Origin: Shewanella livingstonensis
GTDB lineage: Bacteria > Pseudomonadota > Gammaproteobacteria > Enterobacterales > Shewanellaceae
Direction of reading: 5' to 3'
NCBI RefSeq assembly: GCF_003855395.1
Contig: NZ_CP034015.1
Span: forward strand, 186,001 to 250,000
Length of the DNA: 64,000 nucleotides
The notes below the pieces were generated by a model. That model had not been told where the DNA came from. It ran no database searches and saw only the letters and a program-made list of their open reading frames with translations. The translations under genes and the position numbers were made by a program. Positions 9,787 to 18,391 of the stretch are shown in pieces. Every line of letters starts with the position of its first letter. Position 1 is the first letter of the stretch.

Positions 9787-10554
9787 GTGAGTCAGTTAAC
9801 CCAATACCAAGACTTAAAAGATAAAGTCATCTTTATTACCGGCGGAGCCAGTGGCATAGGTGCGTCCATGGTCGAAGCCTTTGCTCGCCAACAAGCTAAA
9901 GTGGCTTTTATTGACATAGACCATCAAGCTGCTGAAGCACTCAAGAAAAAGTTAGCAGAATATCAACTGTCATCGATTTGGTTTCGTGCAATAGATGCCA
10001 CTGATTCAACCTTGTTACAACAAGCCATTAAAGATGTGGGTGATCACTTTGGCCGCTTTGACGTACTCATCAATAATGTCGCTAATGATGCTCGCCAAGA
10101 TGTTGAAACTATTTCAGCCCATGACTGGCACAAGTGCATGCAAATCAACTTAGACCCAGCATTTTTTGCCTCTCAAGCCGCCTACACCCTAATGAAGCAA
10201 CAACATTCGGGTAGCATCATCAATTTCAGTTCTATTACTGCATTATTAGGTTCACAACAAATGACCGGCTACGTTACAGCTAAAGCAGGCTTAATAGGTA
10301 TGACACGTTCATTATCGCGAGAGTTTGGTGAGGCGGGAATTCGCGTTAACGCTATTTTGCCTGGTTGGGTTGCCACCGAAAAACAGTTGGCTAGCTGGCT
10401 AACAGAGCAAGAAGAGCTGAAATGGACAGAAGCGATGGCATTAAAACGTCGTATCACTCCTGCAGATGTAGCCAAACTTGCGCTGTTTTTAGCCTCTGAA
10501 AATAGCGAATTGATCACCGGACAGTGTATCAATATTGACGGTGGGAGAGCGTAG
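9787..10554 (+). CDS. short-chain dehydrogenase/reductase, probable D-galactose 1-dehydrogenase
   Basis: A 255-residue classical SDR. It has the NAD(P)-binding TGGASGIG motif near residue 20, an Asp at the end of beta-2 (FIDID) favouring NAD, the NNVA motif, and catalytic Ser (NFSS) and YxxxK (YVTAK). It starts at GTG with GGAG eight bases before. It forms an operon with dgoK (1-base gap) and an SMP-30 lactonase, which implies oxidation of galactose to galactono-lactone. SDR substrate cannot be read from sequence alone; a fucose or arabinose dehydrogenase role is also possible. Confidence 0.85.
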   Translation: MSQLTQYQDLKDKVIFITGGASGIGASMVEAFARQQAKVAFIDIDHQAAEALKKKLAEYQLSSIWFRAIDATDSTLLQQAIKDVGDHFGRFDVLINNVANDARQDVETISAHDWHKCMQINLDPAFFASQAAYTLMKQQHSGSIINFSSITALLGSQQMTGYVTAKAGLIGMTRSLSREFGEAGIRVNAILPGWVATEKQLASWLTEQEELKWTEAMALKRRITPADVAKLALFLASENSELITGQCINIDGGRA

Positions 10555-10555
10555 C

Positions 10556-11518
10556 TTGCTTGCTGAATATCAACATTTTATTGCTGTAGATTGGGGCACA
10601 AGTCATTTACGTGCTTATCTTTGCCTCGCTAAGGCCAACGAACCACTCACCGTATTAGAACAAGCCAATAACCTCGGGGTGAAAAAAATTGAAACCGATT
10701 TTGAAACCACGTTAATGGACAGTATTGCACCTTGGGCTCTTCGCTTTGGCAAATTACCGATATTGATGATAGGTCAAATCGGTTCAAGCATTGGCTGGAA
10801 AGAAACCCAATACCTTACCTGTCCTATTTCGCCCACAGAAGTAATCACCGCTGGCACTCGCTTTGACAGCCAAGGCCATCAAGTCATTATTTTTCCAGGT
10901 CTAAGTTGTCAGCTTTATAATCAACTTCATGATTCTATGCGCGGAGAAGAATTTCATCTTTTAGGTTGGCTTGCCATGGCACCACAGCATCTCATCGGTC
11001 GACATTTGGTGTGCTTACCGGGAACCCATACAAAATGGGTGCTTATTGAAGAAGGTAAGATCGTTTTATTCAAAACAGCACTAACAGGTGAATTGTATGA
11101 CCTACTGTCATCTAACAGCGTACTCATTCAAGAGAAAGTATCAGACTTAGAGTTCGATTTTGCGGCATTTATCCAAGGAGCTGACTTTATCTTGTCATCC
11201 GCTCACGATAATTTTTATCACGGATTATTTAGTGTTCGCAGCAAACAGCTTTTTGAGGGGTACTCCACTAAACAAGCTCATGCTTACTTGTCAGGTCTAT
11301 TAATTGGTTGTGATGTACGTGCTGCTATGGGGGCACAAGAATGGCAACTAACAGAATTAGCTTCGGTCGCCATTATCGGCCCACCTCATTTAAGCCAATG
11401 TTTTATTGAAGTACTGCATCATTGTGATGTTCGTACTACATTATGGGATGTAACTGAAGCAACCCTAACCGGATTTAATGTGGTGTATCAGCATGCACTA
11501 CAATCGACTCATGACTAA
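10556..11518 (+). CDS. dgoK: 2-dehydro-3-deoxygalactonokinase
   Basis: An ASKHA-fold kinase that phosphorylates 2-keto-3-deoxygalactonate to the 6-phosphate in the De Ley-Doudoroff pathway. Family signs are the phosphate-1 loop FIAVDWGTSHLRAYL at the N-terminus, MIGQIGSSIGWKE, FPGLSCQ, CLPGTHTKWV and the late SGLLIGCDVR. I place the start at TTG 10556 because GGAG (10544-10547) sits eight bases before it and it follows the SDR stop directly; an upstream TTG at 10535 would give 327 residues. The enzymes expected on either side of it in the pathway, DgoD and DgoA, are not in this window. Confidence 0.88.
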   Translation: MLAEYQHFIAVDWGTSHLRAYLCLAKANEPLTVLEQANNLGVKKIETDFETTLMDSIAPWALRFGKLPILMIGQIGSSIGWKETQYLTCPISPTEVITAGTRFDSQGHQVIIFPGLSCQLYNQLHDSMRGEEFHLLGWLAMAPQHLIGRHLVCLPGTHTKWVLIEEGKIVLFKTALTGELYDLLSSNSVLIQEKVSDLEFDFAAFIQGADFILSSAHDNFYHGLFSVRSKQLFEGYSTKQAHAYLSGLLIGCDVRAAMGAQEWQLTELASVAIIGPPHLSQCFIEVLHHCDVRTTLWDVTEATLTGFNVVYQHALQSTHD

Positions 11519-12431
11519 CGGCATCAATACTTGTATTGGCGAGTTATTGCATATTATCCCATCTCAAAATGAGCTAGGTGAAAATGCTTTGTGGCACCCG
11601 CAGCACCAAGCTATATATTGGATAGATATCATGCGAGGGCAACTGCATCGCTACTGTGTATCATCCAAAGAATATGACACTTTTACCTTGCCTCACCGCA
11701 TTGGCAGCTTTAGTTTTTTAGCCGATTCAACAAACTTTGATATTATTGTGGCATTTGAGCAAGGCGTAGCCTTGTACCATTTAGGTACTCAAGCACTGCA
11801 CTGGGTTAGTCAACCAGAGGCTACGGTATTGGGTAATCGCTTTAATGATGGTCGTACCGATCGAAACGGGAACTTTTGGGCAGGCACTATGGTAGAAACG
11901 CAGCACTATGATGGCCAATATGGTCATTTATATCGCATCGATTCCCATCAGCAGTGTCATAAAATACTCGATGATATTCTTATCTCTAATGGTTTATGTT
12001 GGAGCCCGGATGGCAGTATCATGTACCACGCCGACTCTGAGCGACATTGTATCAATCAATATCATTATGATGAAAAACACCACACACTAAGTGATAAAAC
12101 GCTGTTTGCGACCACAAAGACACAAGTATTTCCCGATGGTTCGACTGTGGATGCGCAAGGCTATATGTGGAATGCACAGTGGGGCGATCACAGCGTGGTA
12201 CGTTATCACCCCAACGGAAAAATAGTCGAAAAGTTAATCTTACCTGCAGTGCAGCCATCAAGCGTCGCTATTGGTGGCCCAGATTTAGACTGGTTAATCG
12301 TAACCACATCACGAGTTCAGCTCACTCAACAACAACTCATCGATTATCCGTTGTCGGGTAATGTTTTTATTTATCAGTTGCATAAAGTTACTGGTATCGT
12401 CGACACACCTTGTCGCCTTAATGCTCATTAA
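11511..12431 (+). CDS. SMP-30/gluconolactonase family sugar lactonase
   Basis: A six-bladed beta-propeller metal enzyme of about 306 residues that opens sugar lactones. Visible features are the first metal ligand in LGENALWHP, RFNDGRTDRNGNFWAGTM with the conserved Asn, SNGLCWSPDGSIMY, and the late FPDGSTVDAQG. The ATG at 11511 overlaps the dgoK stop by 8 bases (ATGACTAA), a translational-coupling pattern. A longer frame from 11478 lies inside dgoK and adds non-family residues. In this operon it would convert the galactono-lactone made by the SDR into galactonate. Confidence 0.88.
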   Translation: MTNGINTCIGELLHIIPSQNELGENALWHPQHQAIYWIDIMRGQLHRYCVSSKEYDTFTLPHRIGSFSFLADSTNFDIIVAFEQGVALYHLGTQALHWVSQPEATVLGNRFNDGRTDRNGNFWAGTMVETQHYDGQYGHLYRIDSHQQCHKILDDILISNGLCWSPDGSIMYHADSERHCINQYHYDEKHHTLSDKTLFATTKTQVFPDGSTVDAQGYMWNAQWGDHSVVRYHPNGKIVEKLILPAVQPSSVAIGGPDLDWLIVTTSRVQLTQQQLIDYPLSGNVFIYQLHKVTGIVDTPCRLNAH

Positions 12432-12507
12432 TAATAAGGCTTAACATTGTGCTCACTGTTGTTATTTTTCAATAACGACTTGAGTTAATAGCCTCTGCTT
12501 GGGACAA

Positions 12508-12536
12508 CAAAAAACCGACAAACGTTAATTTATCGG
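12508..12536 (-). terminator. intrinsic terminator of glpD
   Basis: On the minus strand CCGATAAA and TTTGTCGG pair (eight pairs with one U-G) around a 6-base loop and run into TTTTTTG. It starts about 28 bases beyond the glpD stop. Confidence 0.65.
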
Positions 12537-12563
12537 AGATTGATTTAGTATTACGCTATTTCA

Positions 12564-14099
12564 TTATACTGTGCTTGCTTGTGGCTCTAGATTTTTAATA
12601 ACTGATGGGATCAATTTACTGATCACGTAATCAGTTAAATGTTGCTGCTGCTCGGCAGAAAAGTGCAGTCCTAACTTAGTTCGGCGCCATAAAATATCTG
12701 CACTACAGCATGCCCACTCATTGGCCATCACATAATCAACTTCAGCTTGAGATAAACCATGGCCAAAATCAATCCCCAATGCATCAATACTGGCAGCATC
12801 ATTTAAAATATATTGAGTACGTGTACCGTAGGTTCGCAATAACCGGCTAATGTGTTTTGATGTTAACCAAGGGTATTGTTGCTGATAAATACGATTAAGC
12901 GTCACTAAATCAGTAAAATCACCACCCGGTAAAACCTGCGATGCTGTCCAAGGTTTAGTCATGTGCGGATGAAATAACTTTAAGCGATTTACAGCAGCTT
13001 CGGCCAATTTACGGTAAGTAGTAATTTTGCCGCCAAATACCGACAATAAAGCGGCTTTGTCTTTAGGTGCATCAACAATAAAGGTGTAATCACGAGTGAC
13101 AGACTGCGCTGATTCAGACTCATCATCCATAAGCGGCCTAACCCCTGAAAACGTGTGCACAATATCGTGTTCGCTGATGGTGGTTTTAAAGTAATGATTG
13201 GTAATGTTAACCAGATAGTTGATTTCTTGTTGATCAATGTGCACATCTTTAGGATCGCCGCTAAAATCAACATCAGTGGTACCAATTAATGAAAAGTCAT
13301 CTTCAAATGGGATAACAAACACAATCCGCTGGTCTTCATTTTGTAAAATATAAGCATGCGGCTGTTGATGGATTTTAGGCACCACAATATGACTGCCTTT
13401 TACTAAGCGAATTTTTTGCGGTGAAGGCTGTTTTAACACATTAGAGAATAAGCTAGATACCCAAGGGCCAGATGCATTAACAATCGTTTTAGCATGCACC
13501 TGACGCAATGACTTATCCCCTTGATGTTGCAAGGTGAGCTTCCAAATACCATTATCGCGTTCGGCACTGACGCAACGAGTCTGTGTACAAATTTGCGCAC
13601 CTAATTCTTTAGCGGCAAGGGCGTTTAATACGACTAAGCGAGAGTCGTCAACCCAGGCATCTGAGTATTCAAAGCCTCGAGTAATGTCTGACTTTAGAGG
13701 ACTATCTTCGGTGAACTTAATTTTTTTAGATGCATTAAGCGTGACACGAGATGCCAGGTTGTCATACAGAAACAACCCAAGGCGGATCATCCAAGCTGGG
13801 CGCAAGTGAGCTTGGTGCGGAAGCCTAAATGTTAAAGGGGTAATTAAATGCGGGGCTTTTTTTAGCAACACTTCTCGTTCGGCTAACGATTCTTTTACCA
13901 AACGAAACTCATAATGTTCTAAATAGCGCAAACCGCCGTGAATAAGCTTACTGCTATTAGATGATGTTGCAGATGCTAAGTCATTCTGTTCACATAATAA
14001 AACACGCAAGCCGCGTCCCACTGCATCGGCCGCTATTCCAACACCGTTTATGCCGCCACCAATCACGACAACATCAACAATTTCTATATCGGCTTCCAT
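12564..14099 (-). CDS. glpD: aerobic glycerol-3-phosphate dehydrogenase
   Basis: A membrane-associated FAD enzyme oxidising glycerol 3-phosphate to dihydroxyacetone phosphate and passing electrons to quinone. At 511 residues it matches E. coli GlpD (501). It has the FAD-binding VVVIGGGINGVGIA near the N-terminus, SSNSSKLIHGGLRYLE, the active-site region TTDVDFSGDP, and GGKITTYRKLAE. It lies between the galactose-oxidation operon and galT, divergent from galT. No glpK or glpF is in the window. Its presence here is the main hint that the locus handles glycerol-linked galactose. Confidence 0.94.
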   Translation of the reverse strand: MEADIEIVDVVVIGGGINGVGIAADAVGRGLRVLLCEQNDLASATSSNSSKLIHGGLRYLEHYEFRLVKESLAEREVLLKKAPHLITPLTFRLPHQAHLRPAWMIRLGLFLYDNLASRVTLNASKKIKFTEDSPLKSDITRGFEYSDAWVDDSRLVVLNALAAKELGAQICTQTRCVSAERDNGIWKLTLQHQGDKSLRQVHAKTIVNASGPWVSSLFSNVLKQPSPQKIRLVKGSHIVVPKIHQQPHAYILQNEDQRIVFVIPFEDDFSLIGTTDVDFSGDPKDVHIDQQEINYLVNITNHYFKTTISEHDIVHTFSGVRPLMDDESESAQSVTRDYTFIVDAPKDKAALLSVFGGKITTYRKLAEAAVNRLKLFHPHMTKPWTASQVLPGGDFTDLVTLNRIYQQQYPWLTSKHISRLLRTYGTRTQYILNDAASIDALGIDFGHGLSQAEVDYVMANEWACCSADILWRRTKLGLHFSAEQQQHLTDYVISKLIPSVIKNLEPQASTV

Positions 14100-14124
14100 T
14101 TGCGCATCCCACTAACAAAAATAA

Positions 14125-14139
14125 ATATGATAAATACTA
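14125..14139 (+). repeat. 15-base repeat, copy 1 (possible operator)
   Basis: ATATGATAAATACTA lies 26 bases upstream of the glpD start codon. An identical copy in inverse orientation is at 14242-14256 and a 13/15 variant is at 6524-6538. The shared positions in divergent galactose promoters suggest a regulator-binding site, but the match could be helped by AT-richness. Confidence 0.4.
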
Positions 14140-14241
14140 TATATTAACCATATCATAGAGTGACTCGTCGTTAATTGACAAGAAAAATTAGAAAGATCTT
14201 GTCGAAATTGATTACATCTTGTTAAATAAAAAACTTAATAG

Positions 14242-14256
14242 TAGTATTTATCATAT
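14242..14256 (-). repeat. 15-base repeat, copy 2 (possible operator)
   Basis: The minus strand reads ATATGATAAATACTA, identical to copy 1, about 95 bases upstream of the galT start. The two copies face each other 102 bases apart, a spacing that would allow looping over the shared promoter region. Confidence 0.4.
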
Positions 14257-14351
14257 AAATTAACATGCATAATTTATCATCACATCAGTACAGATGAAAT
14301 CATGCATGTTCTGGTTACTGAACAAGATAGATATAGAGTAAAAGGATTGTC

Positions 14352-15404
14352 ATGAGTCAGTTTGAATTTACCCACAGACGAAAAAACCCATTAACAGGCA
14401 AGTGGGTACTAGTGTCGCCTCATCGAAATAATCGTCCTTGGTTAGGCGCGACAGAACAAAACGCCCCTTCGAATCTACCAGAATACAAATCGACATGCCC
14501 TTTGTGCCCGGGTAATCACCGAGCAAACGACACTTGCAACCCTGCTTATGATAATACCTTTGTATTTACTAACGACTTTGGTGCATTAACAACTCAAGCG
14601 ACGGACCCGTCAGCAGTTCTTAATAATGATAATCCATTATTTGAAATAGAACAGGCCACCGGTGAGTGTAGAGTAATTTGTTTCTCACCTAAGCATAATA
14701 AAACCTTACCAGAATTATCCGTGGCAGAGATTCGCGCGGTGGTCGATACCTGGAAGCAAAACTATATCGAATTATCAGCGCAATATGCTTGCGTGCATAT
14801 TTTTGAAAATAAAGGCGAAGTGATGGGTTGTTCACAACCGCATCCGCACGGGCAAGTGTGGGCGCATAATCATCTGTCGACCGAAATACAGTTAGAACAA
14901 GATAACCAGCGTACTTATCAACAAAACCATGGCGGCAATTTACTCGGTGATTATGTTAAGCATGAATCTGCAGATGGCGAGAGAGTTGTCTATGAAAATG
15001 AGCATTGGCTAGTTATTGTCCCTTTTTGGGCCGCATGGCCATTTGAAACCTTATTAGTATGTAAAGATGATATCCGCCAGTTCGGCCAACTCACCGATAC
15101 CCAATCTACTACGCTAGCTGAAGCCATTAAAGTACTGACGACCCGTTATGACAACGTATTTAATTGTAGCTTCCCATATTCAATGGGTTGGCACAGCGCC
15201 CCAAGCAACTTAACCGATAATAGTTATTGGCGCTTACATGCGCATTTTTACCCACCACTATTACGCTCTGCTACCGTTAAAAAACACATGGTCGGCTACG
15301 AAATGCTCGCTGAAAGTCAACGTGATTTAAGCCCTGAAACAGCTGCAAAAATTTTAAAAAATGCCAGCGACATACATTACTCTCAAGGAAACCATAATGA
15401 ATAA
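14352..15404 (+). CDS. galT: galactose-1-phosphate uridylyltransferase
   Basis: The Leloir-pathway enzyme that exchanges UMP between UDP-glucose and galactose 1-phosphate. At 350 residues it is close to E. coli GalT (348). It carries the zinc-site CPLCPGNHR and the nucleophile motif GCSQPHPHGQVW, with the uridylylated His in HPHGQ. The C-terminal half holds the expected FPYSMGWHSAP and HAHFYPPLLRS. AAGGA precedes the ATG. Its end overlaps galK by 8 bases (ATGAATAA), so the two are translationally coupled. Confidence 0.97.
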   Translation: MSQFEFTHRRKNPLTGKWVLVSPHRNNRPWLGATEQNAPSNLPEYKSTCPLCPGNHRANDTCNPAYDNTFVFTNDFGALTTQATDPSAVLNNDNPLFEIEQATGECRVICFSPKHNKTLPELSVAEIRAVVDTWKQNYIELSAQYACVHIFENKGEVMGCSQPHPHGQVWAHNHLSTEIQLEQDNQRTYQQNHGGNLLGDYVKHESADGERVVYENEHWLVIVPFWAAWPFETLLVCKDDIRQFGQLTDTQSTTLAEAIKVLTTRYDNVFNCSFPYSMGWHSAPSNLTDNSYWRLHAHFYPPLLRSATVKKHMVGYEMLAESQRDLSPETAAKILKNASDIHYSQGNHNE

Positions 15405-16551
15405 CGACGCGCTACAGGCATTTTTTCAGCAGCAGTTTTCATCAACACCGCAAGGGGTTGTCAGCGCACCTGGTCGAGTTAACTTGATAGGTGAATTCAC
15501 CGATTATAATCAAGGTTTTGTATTACCGTGCGCACTCACTTTTCGCACACAAGTTTTTTATCGTTTACGCGATGACAATACTGTCAATGTGTTATCAACC
15601 ATGTATCCCAATGAGCAAGAAAGCTTTGTGGTTAATCAATCTATTAGTGCCGGGGCTTCACAATGGGGCAACTATATTCGCGCAGTCGCATTTGTACTTA
15701 ATCGCGCAGGCCACCAGCTGCAGGGTGTGGATCTATTAATCGAAAGCAATGTGCCACAAGGCAGTGGTTTATCATCATCGGCCGCTCTTGAAGTGGCAAT
15801 TGCAGGTATGTTTAATCATGTTTGCGGCCTTAATTTAACCGCAGAGCAAATCGCATTATTTGGCCAAGAAGCCGAGAACGACTTTATGGATTGCCAGTGC
15901 GGCATTATGGACCAGTTAATTTCAGCTAAAGGCCAACAAAACCAAGCGCTATTAATTGATTGCCAAAACTTACATACCAAATCGGTCACTATTCCGACAG
16001 ATTTATCCATCGTCATTGTGAATTCAAACTATCCAAGAAAACTGGTCGACAGCGAATATAACCAACGCCGTATCGATTGCGAACAAGCAGCCAAAAAGAT
16101 GGGGCTAACCACCCTACGTGATGCCAATTTAGATTTACTAATACAAACTAAGCCACAAATGAGTGCGAACGAATTTGCTCGCGCTCATCATGTGATAACC
16201 GAAAATACTCGGGTTATTGCGGCAACAGAAGCATTAGTCAATAACGACATAGAGCAACTAAGAATTTTAATGACCGCATCGCATCAATCATTAAAACATG
16301 ACTTTGAAGTCACGGTGCCAGCCACCGACGGTTTAGTGCAAATTTGCCAACAAGCACTGGGCGATCGCGGCGCAGTTCGCATGACAGGCGGTGGATTTGG
16401 CGGAGCCATTGTGTGCTTATGCCGTAATGAAGATGTCGCCGCAATTCAACACGCCGTTGAACAACACTACTTTGCACAATTTAAACTGCAGGCCGATATT
16501 TATGTTTGCACCGCAGGCAAAGGATTAACCGTAAAAACGCTTAGCCAATAA
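15397..16551 (+). CDS. galK: galactokinase
   Basis: A GHMP-family kinase making galactose 1-phosphate. From the ATG at 15397 (AAGGA eight bases before) it has 384 residues, the usual length. The three motifs are the galactose-binding GRVNLIGEFTDYNQGF, the ATP loop PQGSGLSSSAALE and GAVRMTGGGFGGAI; the catalytic Asp lies in CGIMDQ. The first motif has Phe where galactokinases I know have His (GEHTDY), a residue that contacts the sugar; see findings. galE and galM are not in the window and must be elsewhere. Confidence 0.96.
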   Translation: MNNDALQAFFQQQFSSTPQGVVSAPGRVNLIGEFTDYNQGFVLPCALTFRTQVFYRLRDDNTVNVLSTMYPNEQESFVVNQSISAGASQWGNYIRAVAFVLNRAGHQLQGVDLLIESNVPQGSGLSSSAALEVAIAGMFNHVCGLNLTAEQIALFGQEAENDFMDCQCGIMDQLISAKGQQNQALLIDCQNLHTKSVTIPTDLSIVIVNSNYPRKLVDSEYNQRRIDCEQAAKKMGLTTLRDANLDLLIQTKPQMSANEFARAHHVITENTRVIAATEALVNNDIEQLRILMTASHQSLKHDFEVTVPATDGLVQICQQALGDRGAVRMTGGGFGGAIVCLCRNEDVAAIQHAVEQHYFAQFKLQADIYVCTAGKGLTVKTLSQ

Positions 16552-16670
16552 CATTGAGGTCGCCGAACACTAAAAACGATGGGCTGAAGTTTCGCCCTCA
16601 TCGCACCTTAAAATGACCCGATAAGACAGCTCATGTTGAAGAACATGCATTACTGAAAAGGACAGCACTA

Positions 16671-18014
16671 ATGTTTACTAAATCACTTATTTCTATTGCG
16701 TTGCTATGTTTAGGTACTACTGGAGCGATTGCCGCAGATAGCATCAATAATGGCACACTCAAAAAATCATTAGTTGCCGAACAGCTTTACCCCAACACAT
16801 TACCAAAAGAAGCGTTACCTGAACTGGCGCAAACAGGCATTTATCAAGTGGGTGTCAAAACAGTTAACCTGATCAATAAAAAGCAATTTAATCCTAGCAC
16901 GCAAACATTAACAGACAGGAAGTTGACGGTTGAAGTGTGGTATCCAACCAACAAAACACCCAATATAAAACCCAAAGCCGTATACCGTAACGAAACTCGT
17001 TTAGGGCTGCCGTTTATATTACAAGGTAATGCTACTCGTAACGCCGAAGTGGTTAATTTAACAGGCCAACCTTTTCCATTAATTGTGTTGTCGCACGGTT
17101 ATACCGGTTACCGTACTATTATGTTTTATTTAGCCGAACACCTAGCATCACATGGATATGTGGTGGCAGCTATTGATCATACCGACTCAACCAATGCCGA
17201 TGTTGATATGGTGAATGCTCCGTTTAGTGGGTTTTTTAGTACCTTACTAAACCGTTCACGTGATCAACAATTTACCCTCGATTATTTTACGGATGCTGAT
17301 AATTTTGTAAGCAGTATTATCGATACAAAGCGCGCAGGTTTAATTGGTTACTCTATGGGAGGATATGGCGCAGTTAACACTGTTGGCGGCTGCTATCAGT
17401 TTACCCCACAAACTGCTGCTACCTTTACCGGTAGTAAAGACCTTAATGTCATTAATGGTGCCATTACTTTACTTAATACCTGTGCAGGTGGTCAAGTTGC
17501 TCCAGCAAAAGTAGATCCTAAATGGAAAGCGATGATTGCCATGGCTCCTTGGGGGGAGAACTATCAACTATTTGACCCTGTAGCATTGGCCAAAATAACG
17601 ACACCAACGCTCTATGTAGCGGGTGATCTTGATGATATATCAGGTTATAAAGGCATTAAGTCACTATATCAGCAAACCGGTGGCGACAAGACTTACATGC
17701 TCACCTTTCACAATGCTCGCCACAATATAGCACCGCATCCAGCCCCACAAATTGCTTATCAAAATGAAATAGACCTCGGCCATTACTTTGAACCGGCATG
17801 GAGCAATACTCAACTCAATACCATCAATAAGCACTTTGCGTTAGCCATGATGGATTGTCATGTTAAAAATCAACAAGATAAATGTGCATACTTACAATTA
17901 AACGCTCAATCAAATGAGCAGGACTCACAAGGAAATCCAACCCCTGCATGGAAAGGATTCCCTCATCGTTATGCCACAGGTATGTCATGGGATATGAAAG
18001 CAGCAAAACAATAA
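16671..18014 (+). CDS. secreted alpha/beta hydrolase, PAF-acetylhydrolase/lipase-like
   Basis: A 447-residue serine hydrolase with a clear signal peptide (hydrophobic run after MFTKS, likely cleavage at AIAA-D near residue 22). The alpha/beta hydrolase core shows the oxyanion segment LSHGYTGYRT, the nucleophile Ser about 227 in GYSMGG, a candidate acid in VAGDLDDISG, and a candidate base in FHNARHN. Homology by eye is to the platelet-activating-factor acetylhydrolase/dienelactone group, whose members act on esters and phospholipids. It lies between galK and the TonB receptor. If part of the locus, it could remove acyl or acetyl groups from a galactose-containing substrate in the periplasm or outside. 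Confidence 0.75.
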   Translation: MFTKSLISIALLCLGTTGAIAADSINNGTLKKSLVAEQLYPNTLPKEALPELAQTGIYQVGVKTVNLINKKQFNPSTQTLTDRKLTVEVWYPTNKTPNIKPKAVYRNETRLGLPFILQGNATRNAEVVNLTGQPFPLIVLSHGYTGYRTIMFYLAEHLASHGYVVAAIDHTDSTNADVDMVNAPFSGFFSTLLNRSRDQQFTLDYFTDADNFVSSIIDTKRAGLIGYSMGGYGAVNTVGGCYQFTPQTAATFTGSKDLNVINGAITLLNTCAGGQVAPAKVDPKWKAMIAMAPWGENYQLFDPVALAKITTPTLYVAGDLDDISGYKGIKSLYQQTGGDKTYMLTFHNARHNIAPHPAPQIAYQNEIDLGHYFEPAWSNTQLNTINKHFALAMMDCHVKNQQDKCAYLQLNAQSNEQDSQGNPTPAWKGFPHRYATGMSWDMKAAKQ

Positions 18015-18391
18015 ATATCCATTTAGAAAAATATGGTGTGTTAAGCATTGGTTAATTTTTGGTTTTAATCAACCATACCAAGGTTTAACGAATACTAAAC
18101 CAATAATCTAAATAGACTAAGACGCAAAATAATAAGCTTAATAAATAAAATAAAAAAATAATCATAAGAAACATAAGTTAACAATAAAAAATAATAAGTA
18201 AAAAACGATAATTAATTAACGACTTATCACTATAAAGTCAGTTGTTAGTATAAAAAGTTATCATTAAATCGCGGCTTTATTGTTAAGAAAAGGTTGATAT
18301 TTAACCTTAATTGCTATATTTATAAGATAAATAAGCTTTAATTAAAAAGAAAGTTTATAAAAAAACAATAACATCAACTGGGGAAAGAAAA
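18015..18391 (+). other. AT-rich intergenic region before the TonB receptor
   Basis: These 377 bases hold no gene. They are strongly A/T-rich with A-tracts and must contain the promoter of the TonB-dependent receptor. A ribosome site (GGGGAAAG) stands just before the ATG at 18392. I could not fix the promoter or a clear operator. Confidence 0.6.
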
